Assembly: GCA_035463475.1 (NCBI GenBank) | Contig: DATHTE010000123.1 | Span: 1 to 64,000, forward strand | DNA from: JACPDI01 sp035463475 | GTDB lineage: Bacteria; Acidobacteriota; Vicinamibacteria; Vicinamibacterales; 2-12-FULL-66-21 | Direction: 5' to 3' | Length of the DNA stretch: 64,000 nucleotides | In this document: positions 56,082 through 64,000 of the stretch, in pieces | How the letters are laid out: each line of letters opens with the position of its first letter | Position numbering within the stretch: position 1 is the first letter of the stretch | Notes under the pieces: model-generated | Told to the model about the DNA's origin: nothing | Database searches by the model: none | The model's input: only the letters and a program-made list of their open reading frames with translations | Position numbers and translations under genes: made by a program

Positions 56082-56131
56082 TTGACGCCGGCCCCGGACG
56101 GGGATATTTTGTCCCACGAACAGACAATATC
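56082..56131 (+). promoter_or_regulatory. Promoter and operator of the ROK / uronate operon
   Basis: TTGACG at 56082-56087 and TATTTT at 56105-56110 with a 17-base spacer form a good sigma70 promoter. An inverted repeat, GATATTTTGTC at 56103-56113 and GACAATATC at 56123-56131, overlaps the -10 box. A regulator bound here would block RNA polymerase; the ROK gene 90 bases downstream is the obvious candidate. Confidence 0.6.
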
Positions 56132-56221
56132 GGCCAAGATGACGGGGCAAGCGTGCCTCTCGGCCGAAAATCCGCGTAAGCGGCGGCGTTTCTCATCGAA
56201 TTAGTCCCCTGGTAGGACGAA

Positions 56222-57445
56222 ATGCGGAGAATCAACCCCGCCCGGTTCAGCGTCGCAACCCGCGGCACCTCTCGCGAAATCAACCGCAGCATCGTGTTGA
56301 ACCTTGTCCGGGCGCGCCAGCCGATTTCGAGGGCGGACCTCGCGCGGACCATGGGCATCCGGCGCGGGGCCGTGTCGCTCATCGTCAACGACCTGTTGAA
56401 ACAGCGGCTGATCTTCGAGGGGGCCACCGGGGAGACGGTGCGCGGCCGCAAGCCGACCTTTCTGTACATCGATTCCCGGCGGCGCGCGGTCGCGGCAGCC
56501 GACATCCGCGCGAGCGAAACGTACGTGATGCTGGCCGACCTGGTCGGCAAGCCGGTCGCCGGCGTCGTCAGCATCCCGACACACCGCGACCCGCGCCAGA
56601 TGGCCGCGGCGCTCGGCCGGCGGATCAAGAGCCTCATTTCCGAGCACCCCGAGGTGGATGCGTGCGAAGGACTCGGCGTCGTCGTGCCCGGCATGGTCGA
56701 GCACACCACGATGCGCGTGCTCCACGCGCCCACGCTCGGATGGCAGAACGTCGATCTGCGTGAGCCGCTGGCGGCCGCCACGGGACTGCCGGTGCAGATC
56801 GAGAACTCCGGACGCGCGTGCGCGCTCGCGCAGGTCTGGGCGCATCGCGACGACGCGGTCGCCGCGGCCGGTGACCTGGTGTTCGTCAGCGTCTCGGACG
56901 GCATCGGCGTGGGCGTGATCATCCACGGCGAGGTCCTGCGCGGCCGCCACAACATCGCGGGAGAGTTCGGCCACGTGCCGCTTTCGCTCGACGGGCCGCG
57001 CTGCTCCTGCGGCGCCAACGGCTGCTGGGAGTCGTACGTCTCGAACCGCGCGACGCTGGCCCGTTACTTCGGCCGATCGCTGGAGCAGGCCGTTCCCGTA
57101 GACCTCGACAAGCGGCACTTCACGATCGAGGACCTCATCGCGCGCGCGCGCGGGAACGATGGGAAGGCCGCGACCGCGCTGCAAGCCACGGCGCGGTATC
57201 TCGGCCTCGGGCTGGCCTCGGTCATCAACGCGCTCGATCCGGCCCGCGTGTACGTCGGCGGCGAGATCACGCTCGCCTGGGATCTCATCGAAGGGACCGT
57301 GCGCTCGGCGCTGGCGGAGCGCACGCTGACAGCGGCGGCGGCCGGCACCGACATCCGGCCGGTGGCCGCGAGCGAATATCCGCGCCTGCTTGGGGCCGCG
57401 GCGCTGGTGGCGGCACCGGCGTTCGCGGCGCCGATCGTGGCGTGA
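56222..57445 (+). CDS. ROK-family transcriptional regulator
   Basis: Protein of 407 residues. A winged helix-turn-helix (residues 25-75, QPISRADLARTMGIRRGAVS) is joined to a ROK sugar-kinase-like domain with the GEFGH motif (247-251) and the zinc motif CSCGANGC (C261, C263, C268), then ESYVSN. NagC/Mlc-type ROK regulators respond to a sugar or sugar phosphate and often repress their own operon. The gene starts the uronate operon and is followed by the isomerase gene after 25 bases, with a palindrome over its own promoter. The signal is probably a uronate intermediate such as KDG or KDPG, by inference. Confidence 0.92.
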   Translation: MRRINPARFSVATRGTSREINRSIVLNLVRARQPISRADLARTMGIRRGAVSLIVNDLLKQRLIFEGATGETVRGRKPTFLYIDSRRRAVAAADIRASETYVMLADLVGKPVAGVVSIPTHRDPRQMAAALGRRIKSLISEHPEVDACEGLGVVVPGMVEHTTMRVLHAPTLGWQNVDLREPLAAATGLPVQIENSGRACALAQVWAHRDDAVAAAGDLVFVSVSDGIGVGVIIHGEVLRGRHNIAGEFGHVPLSLDGPRCSCGANGCWESYVSNRATLARYFGRSLEQAVPVDLDKRHFTIEDLIARARGNDGKAATALQATARYLGLGLASVINALDPARVYVGGEITLAWDLIEGTVRSALAERTLTAAAAGTDIRPVAASEYPRLLGAAALVAAPAFAAPIVA

Positions 57446-57470
57446 CGCGTTCAACGGAACGGGAGGAGCT

Positions 57471-58304
57471 ATGACCACTCAGACGATCGCGCCGGGCACC
57501 TGCGTCGTCCGCGATACGGCGGCGCGCAAGGGCCGGACGCGCTCGGTCGCGCCCGGCACCACCGCATCGCGTTACCTGCACTACGGGCGCATCATCCTCG
57601 ACGCCGGCGATCCGCCGGTCCGGTTCGAAACCGGCGGGATGGAGACCGGCCTCATCTGCCTCAAGGGAAGCGCGGTGGTCCGCGTCGATGGTTCTTCGCA
57701 CGAGCTCGAGCGATACGACACCGTGTATGCCCCGCGCGGATCGTCGGTCGAGGTCGCGGCCGGAGCGGCCGGGTGCGACATGGCGGAAATCGCCGCGCCG
57801 GTCGAGCGTCGCCACCCGGTGCAGTTCGTGTCGTTCGCGGAGGTCCAGAAGAACCCGGGGCTGCACTTCGAGACGGGCGGACCGGGCGCGAAGCGCGATC
57901 TCAACGTGCTGATCGGCAAGAACGTCCAGGCGGGTCGCATCATGGCGGGCGTCACCTTCAGCGCGCCCGGTAACTGGACGTCGTGGCCGCCGCACGAGCA
58001 TGCCGCGATGCTCGAGGAGGCCTACCTCTATATCGACATGCCGGCGCCCGGCTTTGGCGTGCAGCTCGTGTACACCGACCCGAAGGAGCCCGAACTGGCG
58101 ACGATCGTGCGCGAAGGGGACATCGTGCTGATGCCGGCGGGCTACCACCCGAACGTCGCGGCGCCGGGGGCCTCAATCAACTTCGTCTGGATGATGGCGG
58201 CAAACCGCGAGGACGACGACCGGCAGTACGGCGTCGTGAACGTGCAGCCGGACTTTGCCGCGATGGGTTCCGGGCTCGACAAGGGCCGATCGGAGCGCAC
58301 ATGA
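57471..58304 (+). CDS. KduI/IolB-family cupin isomerase
   Basis: Protein of 277 residues with two cupin halves. The metal motif WPPHEH (H175, H177), EEAYLYIDMPA (E182/E183) and MPAGYHPN (H226) agree with the KduI metal site. The sequence is a mix: WTSWPPHEH and GYHP look like IolB (5-deoxy-glucuronate isomerase), while EAYLYIDMPA and the FVWMMAA end look like KduI. In this operon it should convert 5-keto-4-deoxyuronate (DKI) to the 3-deoxy-2,5-diketo acid used by KduD, but an IolB reaction is not excluded. ATG 57471 follows GGGAGGAG. kdgF overlaps its end by four bases. Confidence 0.8.
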   Translation: MTTQTIAPGTCVVRDTAARKGRTRSVAPGTTASRYLHYGRIILDAGDPPVRFETGGMETGLICLKGSAVVRVDGSSHELERYDTVYAPRGSSVEVAAGAAGCDMAEIAAPVERRHPVQFVSFAEVQKNPGLHFETGGPGAKRDLNVLIGKNVQAGRIMAGVTFSAPGNWTSWPPHEHAAMLEEAYLYIDMPAPGFGVQLVYTDPKEPELATIVREGDIVLMPAGYHPNVAAPGASINFVWMMAANREDDDRQYGVVNVQPDFAAMGSGLDKGRSERT

Positions 58305-58675
58305 CGAGACCTGATTCCGTAATTGCGTTCCAGCACCGCGACTGGAGCGCCATCGCGTCCGAGCGGATCGCCGAGGGGGTCGAACGCCAGATGGTGTGGG
58401 GCGATCGGCTCATGGTGTGCCGTCTCCGATTCGATCCGCACGTGGTCACCGCCGTGCACAGCCACCCGCACGAACAGATCACGCTCGTGGAGCGCGGCCG
58501 CGTGCAGTTTTTCGTCGCCGGCGAGCCGCGTCTCGCGTCGGCGGGCGACGTCCTGCACTTCCCGGCCAACATCCCGCACGGCGCGACGATGCTCGACGAC
58601 GAGGTCGTGCTGATCGACATCTTCTCTCCGGTGCGCGAGGACTTCCTGGTGTCAGGCGATGGCGGCCGGCGCTGA
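58301..58675 (+). CDS. kdgF: KdgF-type cupin, unsaturated uronate linearisation
   Basis: Protein of 124 residues, a single cupin like KdgF. HSHPHEQITLVERG holds H53, H55 and Q59 and IPHGAT holds H93, the metal ligands; the C-terminal IDIFSPVREDF carries D106, F108 and R112, spaced as the catalytic D102/F104/R108 reported for KdgF. The enzyme opens 4,5-unsaturated uronic acid monomers from pectin or alginate to the linear keto form. It overlaps the isomerase gene by four bases. Confidence 0.88.
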   Translation: MTRPDSVIAFQHRDWSAIASERIAEGVERQMVWGDRLMVCRLRFDPHVVTAVHSHPHEQITLVERGRVQFFVAGEPRLASAGDVLHFPANIPHGATMLDDEVVLIDIFSPVREDFLVSGDGGRR

Positions 58676-58688
58676 GAAAGGGGCACCC

Positions 58689-59450
58689 GTGTCGTTGGAT
58701 CTGTTCAGCCTGACCGGCAAGGTCGCGCTGGTGACCGGCACGTCGCGCGGCCTGGGGGCGGGGATGGCGCACGCGCTCGCCGCCGCCGGCGCCGACGTCG
58801 CCGTGCACGACCGCGAAGCGCCCTGCGCGACGGAGACCGCTCTCAAGGGCATGGGCGTGCGGACGGCCTGCCTGGCCGCGGACCTGTCGGATCGCGCCGC
58901 GACGGACCGCCTGATCGCCGACACGCTCGACCGGATGGGACGCCTCGACATCCTCGTGAACAACGCCGGCATCATCCGGCGGCAGCCGGCGGCGACGCAC
59001 AGCGACGAGAACTGGGACGACGTCCTCGAGGTGAACCTCACGACGGTGTTCCGGCTGTCGCGCGCGGCCGGGCACCACATGATCGAGCGCGGCGGCGGCG
59101 GAAAGATCATCAACGTCGCCTCGCTGCTCGCGTTCCAGGGGGGAATCCTCGTGCCCGGGTACGCCGCCGCGAAGGCGGGCGTGGCGCAGCTGACCAAGGC
59201 GCTGGCGAACGAGTGGGCGCCGCACGGCATCTGCGTCAACGCGATCGCGCCCGGGTACATGGCCACAGACAACACGGCACCGCTCCGCGCGGATCCGGCG
59301 CGCTCGCGGCAGATCCTCGAGCGCATTCCCGCGGGCCGCTGGGGGGAGCCGGCCGATCTGGCCGGCGCGGTGGTGTTCCTGGCGTCGCGCGCGTCGGACT
59401 ACGTCAACGGCCACATCCTCGTCGTCGACGGCGGATGGCTGGCGAGGTGA
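58689..59450 (+). CDS. kduD: 2-dehydro-3-deoxy-D-gluconate 5-dehydrogenase (SDR family)
   Basis: Short-chain dehydrogenase of 253 residues, the same length as E. coli KduD. TGTSRGLG (16-23) is the NAD-binding motif, NNAGI is present, and the YAAAK catalytic pair is in GYAAAKAGVAQL. It reduces 2,5-diketo-3-deoxygluconate to KDG. GTG 58689 is chosen because AAAGGGG precedes it by five bases and the length fits; an ATG at 58659 would add ten residues and overlap kdgF. Confidence 0.9.
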   Translation: MSLDLFSLTGKVALVTGTSRGLGAGMAHALAAAGADVAVHDREAPCATETALKGMGVRTACLAADLSDRAATDRLIADTLDRMGRLDILVNNAGIIRRQPAATHSDENWDDVLEVNLTTVFRLSRAAGHHMIERGGGGKIINVASLLAFQGGILVPGYAAAKAGVAQLTKALANEWAPHGICVNAIAPGYMATDNTAPLRADPARSRQILERIPAGRWGEPADLAGAVVFLASRASDYVNGHILVVDGGWLAR

Positions 59451-59455
59451 GCGCG

Positions 59456-60823
59456 ATGACGACTGCCACTGCGACAGCACGAGCCGGCTTCCTCGACCGC
59501 ATTCCGGGCGTCGGTGTCTTCGCCCGCCTGGTCGGGCCGGCGGCGCTCACCGCCGCGGGGATGATCGGCGCCGGCGCGGTGGCCACCCGGCTGCTCGCGG
59601 GCGCATGGTTCGGGTTCGAGCTGCTCTGGGTCGCGCTCTACGTGATCCCGATGGTGATCTTCACCCTCGACTCGGCGGCGCGCGTGGCCGTCGTCTCCGG
59701 TCATCGCGGCATGCTTGACATGGTGCGGACCGAGATCGCGGCGTGGCTCGCGTGGGGGATTTTCCTGTCCGCGTTTGCGGTGAACCTGATCGTCAACATG
59801 AGCCAGATGTCCGCGATGGTGGAGGGGGGCTACGGCGCGCTGGGAATGCTGCCTCCGTCCACGCCCGATGCGGGCATCGTCCTGTTGACGGTGACGCTGA
59901 CCGCGTTCTCCGTCGTGCTCGGCGTGCTCGGCGGATACAAGCGCGTCGAGAAATTCATGACCGCGCTGCTCATCGTCATCCTCGTGTCGTTCATCGTGGT
60001 GGCGGTCAAGGGGCTGCTCGACTGGTACACATGGGGCCCGCTTGTGCGGGGCCTCGTGCCGCAGGTACCGGACGACATCCCGGTGGTCGGCGATTCGCGC
60101 ATGCGGTCCGGCTACACGCAGATGATGGCGATCGCCGGCCAGGCGCTGCCGCCCACCGTGTTCCTCACCTACGGCTATCTCTCCACGGACGCCGGCCACA
60201 AGCCCGCCGATGTGCGCCGCGCGTTCTGGAAGACCGTCCAGAACCTCGGCCTGATCTGGGGAGTGTTCTCGGTCGTGGTCATCGTGGCGGGCACCACGGC
60301 CCTGCACAACGTGTACACCGGGCACGGCCCCTCGTTCCTCGGCGTGACGCACTACTCGCAGATCGAGAGCATTCCGGTCGCCGGGCAGGTGCTGGGGCCC
60401 GCATTTCCAGGCGCGCTCGGCTTTCTCGCGCCGCGCTTCTTCTCCGCGGGACTGTTCGCCGCCGGGTTCACGACGCTCATCTCCGTCGCCTTGACGATGA
60501 CGTACCTGTGCCTCGACATCGCGCGTCGCGACTGGCGCTTCACGCGGCAGAACCGCACGTTCCAGCTGGTGTTCGGCGCCTGGATCGCGGTGCCCGCGCT
60601 GATCGCGCCGTTCTGGTCGCTGCCGGCGCTGCTCAAGGCGATCCTCGCGATGGTGGGCAACCTGCTCCTCGCGCCGGTCGCGGTGGCCGTCATCTTCTAC
60701 TTCATCAACCGGCGGAGGATGGGCGAGTACCGCGCGAACGGCGCGCGGAACGTCGTGCTCGGGGTCACGCTGGCATTCGCGCTGGTCCTCGCGGTGACCG
60801 GCGTCGTGAGGTTCTTCAGGTGA
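59456..60823 (+). CDS. Nramp-like membrane transporter lacking the metal-binding ligands
   Basis: Integral membrane protein of 455 residues with 11-12 helices of the Nramp/LeuT-type fold. The TM1 segment aligns with Nramp (AAGMIGAGAVAT against AAGYIDPGNWAT), but the DPGN motif is GAGA (residues 38-41). In TM6 the MPHN motif is LPPT (231-234). The Asp, Asn and Met that bind metal in Nramp are thus all absent. It sits inside the uronate operon, between kduD and eda (four-base overlap with eda), so it is more likely an organic-acid or uronate importer than a metal carrier. This is inference from context and motif loss. Confidence 0.8.
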   Translation: MTTATATARAGFLDRIPGVGVFARLVGPAALTAAGMIGAGAVATRLLAGAWFGFELLWVALYVIPMVIFTLDSAARVAVVSGHRGMLDMVRTEIAAWLAWGIFLSAFAVNLIVNMSQMSAMVEGGYGALGMLPPSTPDAGIVLLTVTLTAFSVVLGVLGGYKRVEKFMTALLIVILVSFIVVAVKGLLDWYTWGPLVRGLVPQVPDDIPVVGDSRMRSGYTQMMAIAGQALPPTVFLTYGYLSTDAGHKPADVRRAFWKTVQNLGLIWGVFSVVVIVAGTTALHNVYTGHGPSFLGVTHYSQIESIPVAGQVLGPAFPGALGFLAPRFFSAGLFAAGFTTLISVALTMTYLCLDIARRDWRFTRQNRTFQLVFGAWIAVPALIAPFWSLPALLKAILAMVGNLLLAPVAVAVIFYFINRRRMGEYRANGARNVVLGVTLAFALVLAVTGVVRFFR

Positions 60824-61500
60824 CCGTGGTTACCGCTCGCGCGGCGACGCTGCGCCTCATCGAGGCGACCGGTGTGGTGGCAGTGATCCGGCTCGACGAT
60901 CCCGCCGCGCTGCGCCAGACCTGCGAGGCGCTGGCGGCTGGCGGCGTCCGCGCCCTCGAGGTGACGATGACCGTCCCGGGCGCCGTCACGCTGATCGAGC
61001 AACTCGCCGGTTCGCTGCCCGCGGACTTCGCGGTCGGCGCGGGGACCGTGCTGGATGCCGAGACCGCCCGCAAGGTGATCGCGGCGGGCGCGCGGTTCGT
61101 TGTCAGCCCCGTGTTCCGTCCCGCGATGATCGACGTGGCGCGCCGCCATGACGTGCCCGTGATGCCCGGCTGCTTCACGCCGACCGAAATCCTGGCGGCC
61201 TGGGACGCCGGCGCGGACATCGTCAAGGTGTTTCCCGCGACCGCCCTGGGCCCGACCTTCTTCCGCGACATCCACGGGCCGCTGCCGCAAATCCGCCTGA
61301 TGCCGACCGGAGGCGTGACGCGCGAGAACGCGGGAGATTGGATCCGCGCCGGGGCGGTCGCCATCGGCGTAGGCACCGCGCTCGTGGACAAGGGGGCCAT
61401 CAAGTCAGGGAAGTTCGACGTCATCGCCGCCAACGCGCGGCATTTCATCGAGGCGGTCCGCCAGGCGCGGATCCCTGCGGCGGGAGTGCAGGCGCGATGA
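60820..61500 (+). CDS. eda: 2-keto-3-deoxy-6-phosphogluconate (KDPG) aldolase
   Basis: Class I aldolase of 226 residues. The Schiff-base lysine is K136 in ADIVKVFPA and E47 is in LEVTMTVPG, matching E. coli K133 and E45; GAGTVLDAE and MPGCFTPTE follow the family. It splits KDPG to pyruvate and glyceraldehyde 3-phosphate. GTG 60820 overlaps the transporter stop by four bases (GTGA); GTG 60826 would also work. It overlaps kdgK by four bases. Confidence 0.93.
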   Translation: MTVVTARAATLRLIEATGVVAVIRLDDPAALRQTCEALAAGGVRALEVTMTVPGAVTLIEQLAGSLPADFAVGAGTVLDAETARKVIAAGARFVVSPVFRPAMIDVARRHDVPVMPGCFTPTEILAAWDAGADIVKVFPATALGPTFFRDIHGPLPQIRLMPTGGVTRENAGDWIRAGAVAIGVGTALVDKGAIKSGKFDVIAANARHFIEAVRQARIPAAGVQAR

Positions 61501-62525
61501 TCAAGACCGTCTGCTTCGGCGAACTGATGCTGCGGCTCAGCCCGCCGGGGTACGAGCGCCTGTTCCAGTCGCCCGCGTTCCAGGCGACCTTCGGCGGCGG
61601 GGAGGCAAACGTGGCGGTCAGCCTCGCGCAGTTCGGGTGCGACAGCCACTACGTCACGCGGTTGCCGGCCAACCCGATCGGGGACGCCGCCCTGCGAATG
61701 CTGCGCGGCCACGGCGTGCGTGTCGATCACGTGCTGCGCGGCGGTGAGCGCCTGGGGATCTACTTCGCCGAGACCGGCGCCAGCCAGCGTCCGTCCACGG
61801 TCGTGTACGACCGGGGGCATTCCGCGATCAGCGAGGTGCAGCCGGGCGCGATCCACTGGGACGCGGTCCTCGACGGCGCGAAGTGGTTCCACTGCACCGG
61901 CATCACGCCCGCGCTCGGCCCGGGGCCGGCCGCCTGCACGCGGGAGGCCCTGGAGGCGGCGAAACGCGCGGGCGCGACGGTGAGCGTGGACCTGAACTAC
62001 CGGGCGAAGCTCTGGTCGAAGGCGGACGCGCAACGGACGATGCGGCCGCTCATGCGCCTGGTCGACGTGGTGATCGCGAACGAGGAAGACCTGCAGGCGG
62101 TGCTCGGGATCGACGTGCCGCGCGCCGACGTTGCTGCCGGCGCGCTCGACGTCGAGGGCTACCGGGCGGCGGCCGAGCGCGTCGCCGCGGAGTTCGAGGT
62201 CGCGCGTGTCGCGGTGACACTGCGGGAGAGCCGGTCGGCCAGCGAGAACGCGTGGAGCGGGGTCCTGCTCGAGGCCGCCCCAAAGGCCTTTCATCGCAGT
62301 CAGCAGTACGTCGTACACCTCGTGGATCGGATCGGCGGCGGAGACAGTTTCGCGGCGGGCCTCATCTACGGGCTCGCCACGGGTCGGGACGGCGGCGCTT
62401 CACTACGCTTCGCGGTCGCTGCGAGCGCGCTGAAGCAGACCATTCCGGGTGACTTCAACCAGGTGTCGGTAACCGAAGTGGAGCGGCTCGCCGCTGGTGA
62501 GGCCAGCGGGCGCGTCCAGCGATAG
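61497..62525 (+). CDS. kdgK: 2-keto-3-deoxygluconate kinase (PfkB family)
   Basis: Ribokinase-family protein of 342 residues. TFGGGEANVAVSLAQFG is the PfkB signature near residue 31, the anion-hole/catalytic motif IGGGDSFAAG gives D283, and LNYRAKLW is typical of KDG kinases. It phosphorylates KDG to KDPG for Eda. ATG 61497 overlaps the eda stop by four bases. It is followed 20 bases later by the TonB receptor gene, so the operon extends to the window end. Confidence 0.92.
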   Translation: MIKTVCFGELMLRLSPPGYERLFQSPAFQATFGGGEANVAVSLAQFGCDSHYVTRLPANPIGDAALRMLRGHGVRVDHVLRGGERLGIYFAETGASQRPSTVVYDRGHSAISEVQPGAIHWDAVLDGAKWFHCTGITPALGPGPAACTREALEAAKRAGATVSVDLNYRAKLWSKADAQRTMRPLMRLVDVVIANEEDLQAVLGIDVPRADVAAGALDVEGYRAAAERVAAEFEVARVAVTLRESRSASENAWSGVLLEAAPKAFHRSQQYVVHLVDRIGGGDSFAAGLIYGLATGRDGGASLRFAVAASALKQTIPGDFNQVSVTEVERLAAGEASGRVQR

Positions 62526-62545
62526 CTCCGTTGGAGGGTGTCGTC

Positions 62546-64000
62546 ATGAGGAAATGTGTTCTCAGGCTTGGGATTGTGATCGGCCTGCTCCTGTCGGCGG
62601 CCTCCGCCGGCGCGCAGGACTACCGCGCGCGCGTTCAGGGCGCGGTGCTGGATCAGAGCCGCGCGGCGCTGCCCGGCGTCACGGTGACGCTGAGCAACGA
62701 TGCCACCGGCGTGGCGACCACGCGCGTCACCGACGGTCAGGGGCGGTACATCTTCGACTTCGTCGATCCCGGCACCTACACGGTGACCGCGGAGCTCGAA
62801 GGGTTCAGCCGCGCTGAACAGAAGAACGTCCGCGTGCAGCAGCGCGGCGACGTCACCGTCGAGCTCGTGCTGGCCATCGGCACGCTCGAGGAGACGGTGA
62901 CGGTCGAGGCGCCGCCGGTGATGACGCAGTTCAACACCAGCAGCGTCGAGCTGACGCTCGAGAAAGAGCTGATCGACCAGGTGCCGATCAGCGGGCGGAA
63001 TCCGTACAGCCTCTCGGTCATGGATCCGACCCTCACGCTCGTCGCCGGTAACCCGAACGAGAACCGGCCGTATCACCACGCCTACGCGAACGAGTACGAC
63101 GCGGGCGGCGGCACGCAGCGCCGCAACGACGTGCTGCTCGACGGCGTGCCGCTCGGCGCGAGCTACAAGACCTCCTACACCCCCTCCATGGACGCCGTCG
63201 AGGAGATCACGATCTCCAAGAACAGCGTCGACGCGGAGAACGGCAACAGCCTGGGCGGGGTCATCAGCCTCAACATGAAGTCGGGCACGAACAACTTCCA
63301 TGGGTCGGGCTATTACTTCGGGCGGGACCCGAGCCTGAACTCCATCTCCGACCCGACGGTGAGGATCCCGCCGGGCGCGGACATGCGGTCGCTGAAGGGG
63401 ACGGAGCTCAAGATGTACGGCGCCACCTTCGGCGGGCCCATCAGGAAGAACAAGATCTTCACGTTCACGTCGTTCGAACAGTGGGATGACAACAAGCCGA
63501 TCACGCGGACGATGACCGTCCCGACGGAGCTGGAGCGGCGTGGTGACTTCAGCCAGTCGGTCTACAACGGCCGCGTGCGCACCGTCTACAACCCGTGGTC
63601 CTCGGTGCTGAACGCCCAGGGTCGCGTCGTCCGAACGCCGTTCTCGGGCAACGTGATCCCCCAGTCGATGTTCGACCCCGTAGCGGTGAAGCTCCTCGAG
63701 CAGCTGCCGCTGCCGAATCAGCCCGGCAACGTGGACAACTGGCAGGGCACCGTCACAGAAAAGGCGGACTACTGGAATCTGTCCCAGCGCGTCGACGTGA
63801 ACCTCAGCGACAGCGTGAAGATCTTCGCGCGGTACGGACAGTTCAAGGCCAATCTGTTCCAGGACAACCCGACCTCCGCGAAGCTGTTCCCGCTGTCGGG
63901 CAGCAATCGCTACGGCATGAGCGTCGCCGGCGACGTCGTCTGGATCATGTCGAACCGGACGACCCTGAACGTCCGCGGCAGCTACTACAACATGACCGAC
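62546..64000 (+). CDS. TonB-dependent receptor, Oar-like, partial (N-terminal part)
   Basis: The gene starts at ATG 62546 (GGAGG upstream) and runs off the right edge; 485 residues are visible. Signal peptide (ends AGAQ, residue 24), carboxypeptidase-regulatory-like domain (residues 27-110, LPGVTVTLSNDATGVATT), TonB plug (about 125-240, NDVLLDGVPLGASYK, GGVISLNMKSGTNNFHG) and the first barrel strands. Its place at the end of the uronate operon suggests that it imports uronate-containing oligosaccharides through the outer membrane. It is a paralogue of the receptor at 5805 with clearly different plug sequence. Confidence 0.9.
   Translation, partial: MRKCVLRLGIVIGLLLSAASAGAQDYRARVQGAVLDQSRAALPGVTVTLSNDATGVATTRVTDGQGRYIFDFVDPGTYTVTAELEGFSRAEQKNVRVQQRGDVTVELVLAIGTLEETVTVEAPPVMTQFNTSSVELTLEKELIDQVPISGRNPYSLSVMDPTLTLVAGNPNENRPYHHAYANEYDAGGGTQRRNDVLLDGVPLGASYKTSYTPSMDAVEEITISKNSVDAENGNSLGGVISLNMKSGTNNFHGSGYYFGRDPSLNSISDPTVRIPPGADMRSLKGTELKMYGATFGGPIRKNKIFTFTSFEQWDDNKPITRTMTVPTELERRGDFSQSVYNGRVRTVYNPWSSVLNAQGRVVRTPFSGNVIPQSMFDPVAVKLLEQLPLPNQPGNVDNWQGTVTEKADYWNLSQRVDVNLSDSVKIFARYGQFKANLFQDNPTSAKLFPLSGSNRYGMSVAGDVVWIMSNRTTLNVRGSYYNMTD

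Noticed and set aside
59456..60823. Manganese/iron Nramp transporter
   Set aside because: Fold agrees, but the metal-binding DPGN and MPHN motifs are absent, so a metal substrate is not supported.

Overview
The window is high-GC DNA that looks like a member of the Acidobacteriota, most likely the Vicinamibacteria. This rests on inference from content: two Oar-type TonB-dependent receptors with N-terminal carboxypeptidase-regulatory-like domains, many secreted hydrolases, SSS-type sugar symporters, giant FG-GAP/HYR surface proteins and PAS hybrid kinases. No rRNA or tRNA gene was seen.

Region 1 (1-12 kb) is sugar uptake. It holds a partial LacI regulator, a HAD phosphatase, araB-araD (overlapping), an SSS symporter, a TonB receptor and then galK overlapping a second SSS symporter. 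The receptor has a near-consensus sigma70 promoter with a perfect 22-bp LacI-type palindrome at the start site. Region 2 (12-21.5 kb) holds an S9 peptidase, a vapBC pair, an amidohydrolase with a secreted aldose 1-epimerase, and a FucI/AraA-like isomerase followed by a GH127 beta-L-arabinofuranosidase. GH127, isomerase, AraB and AraD make a plausible complete L-arabinose route.

Region 3 (21.3-28.5 kb) has two unusual families of inverted short-period repeat arrays, one of them bracketing a four-helix-bundle (S23-type) gene, and a 1938-residue FG-GAP/HYR protein. Region 4 (28.5-42.2 kb) is a tight minus-strand cluster: two multicopper-oxidase-type proteins, a 2381-residue cupredoxin/SdrD-like/beta-helix protein, an unknown, a SCO1 copper chaperone, a cytochrome c fused to a periplasmic-binding domain, and an unknown secreted protein. 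It looks like an extracellular metal or phenolic oxidation system linked to electron transfer. Divergent from it lie an OmpR-type regulator, a degenerate kinase, a porin-like protein, a small periplasmic binding-like protein and a hybrid kinase (42.4-48.1 kb).

Region 5 (48.2-56 kb) has an ECF sigma factor with a tiny Cys-rich partner, an MsbA-like ABC exporter, a KefB-type antiporter, two unknown membrane-anchored proteins and a PAS hybrid kinase. Region 6 (56.1-64 kb) is a uronate catabolic operon: ROK regulator, KduI/IolB-like isomerase, kdgF, kduD, an Nramp-like transporter lacking the metal ligands, eda, kdgK and a TonB receptor cut by the window end.

A third, REP-like repeat family occurs three times, once in frame inside galK.
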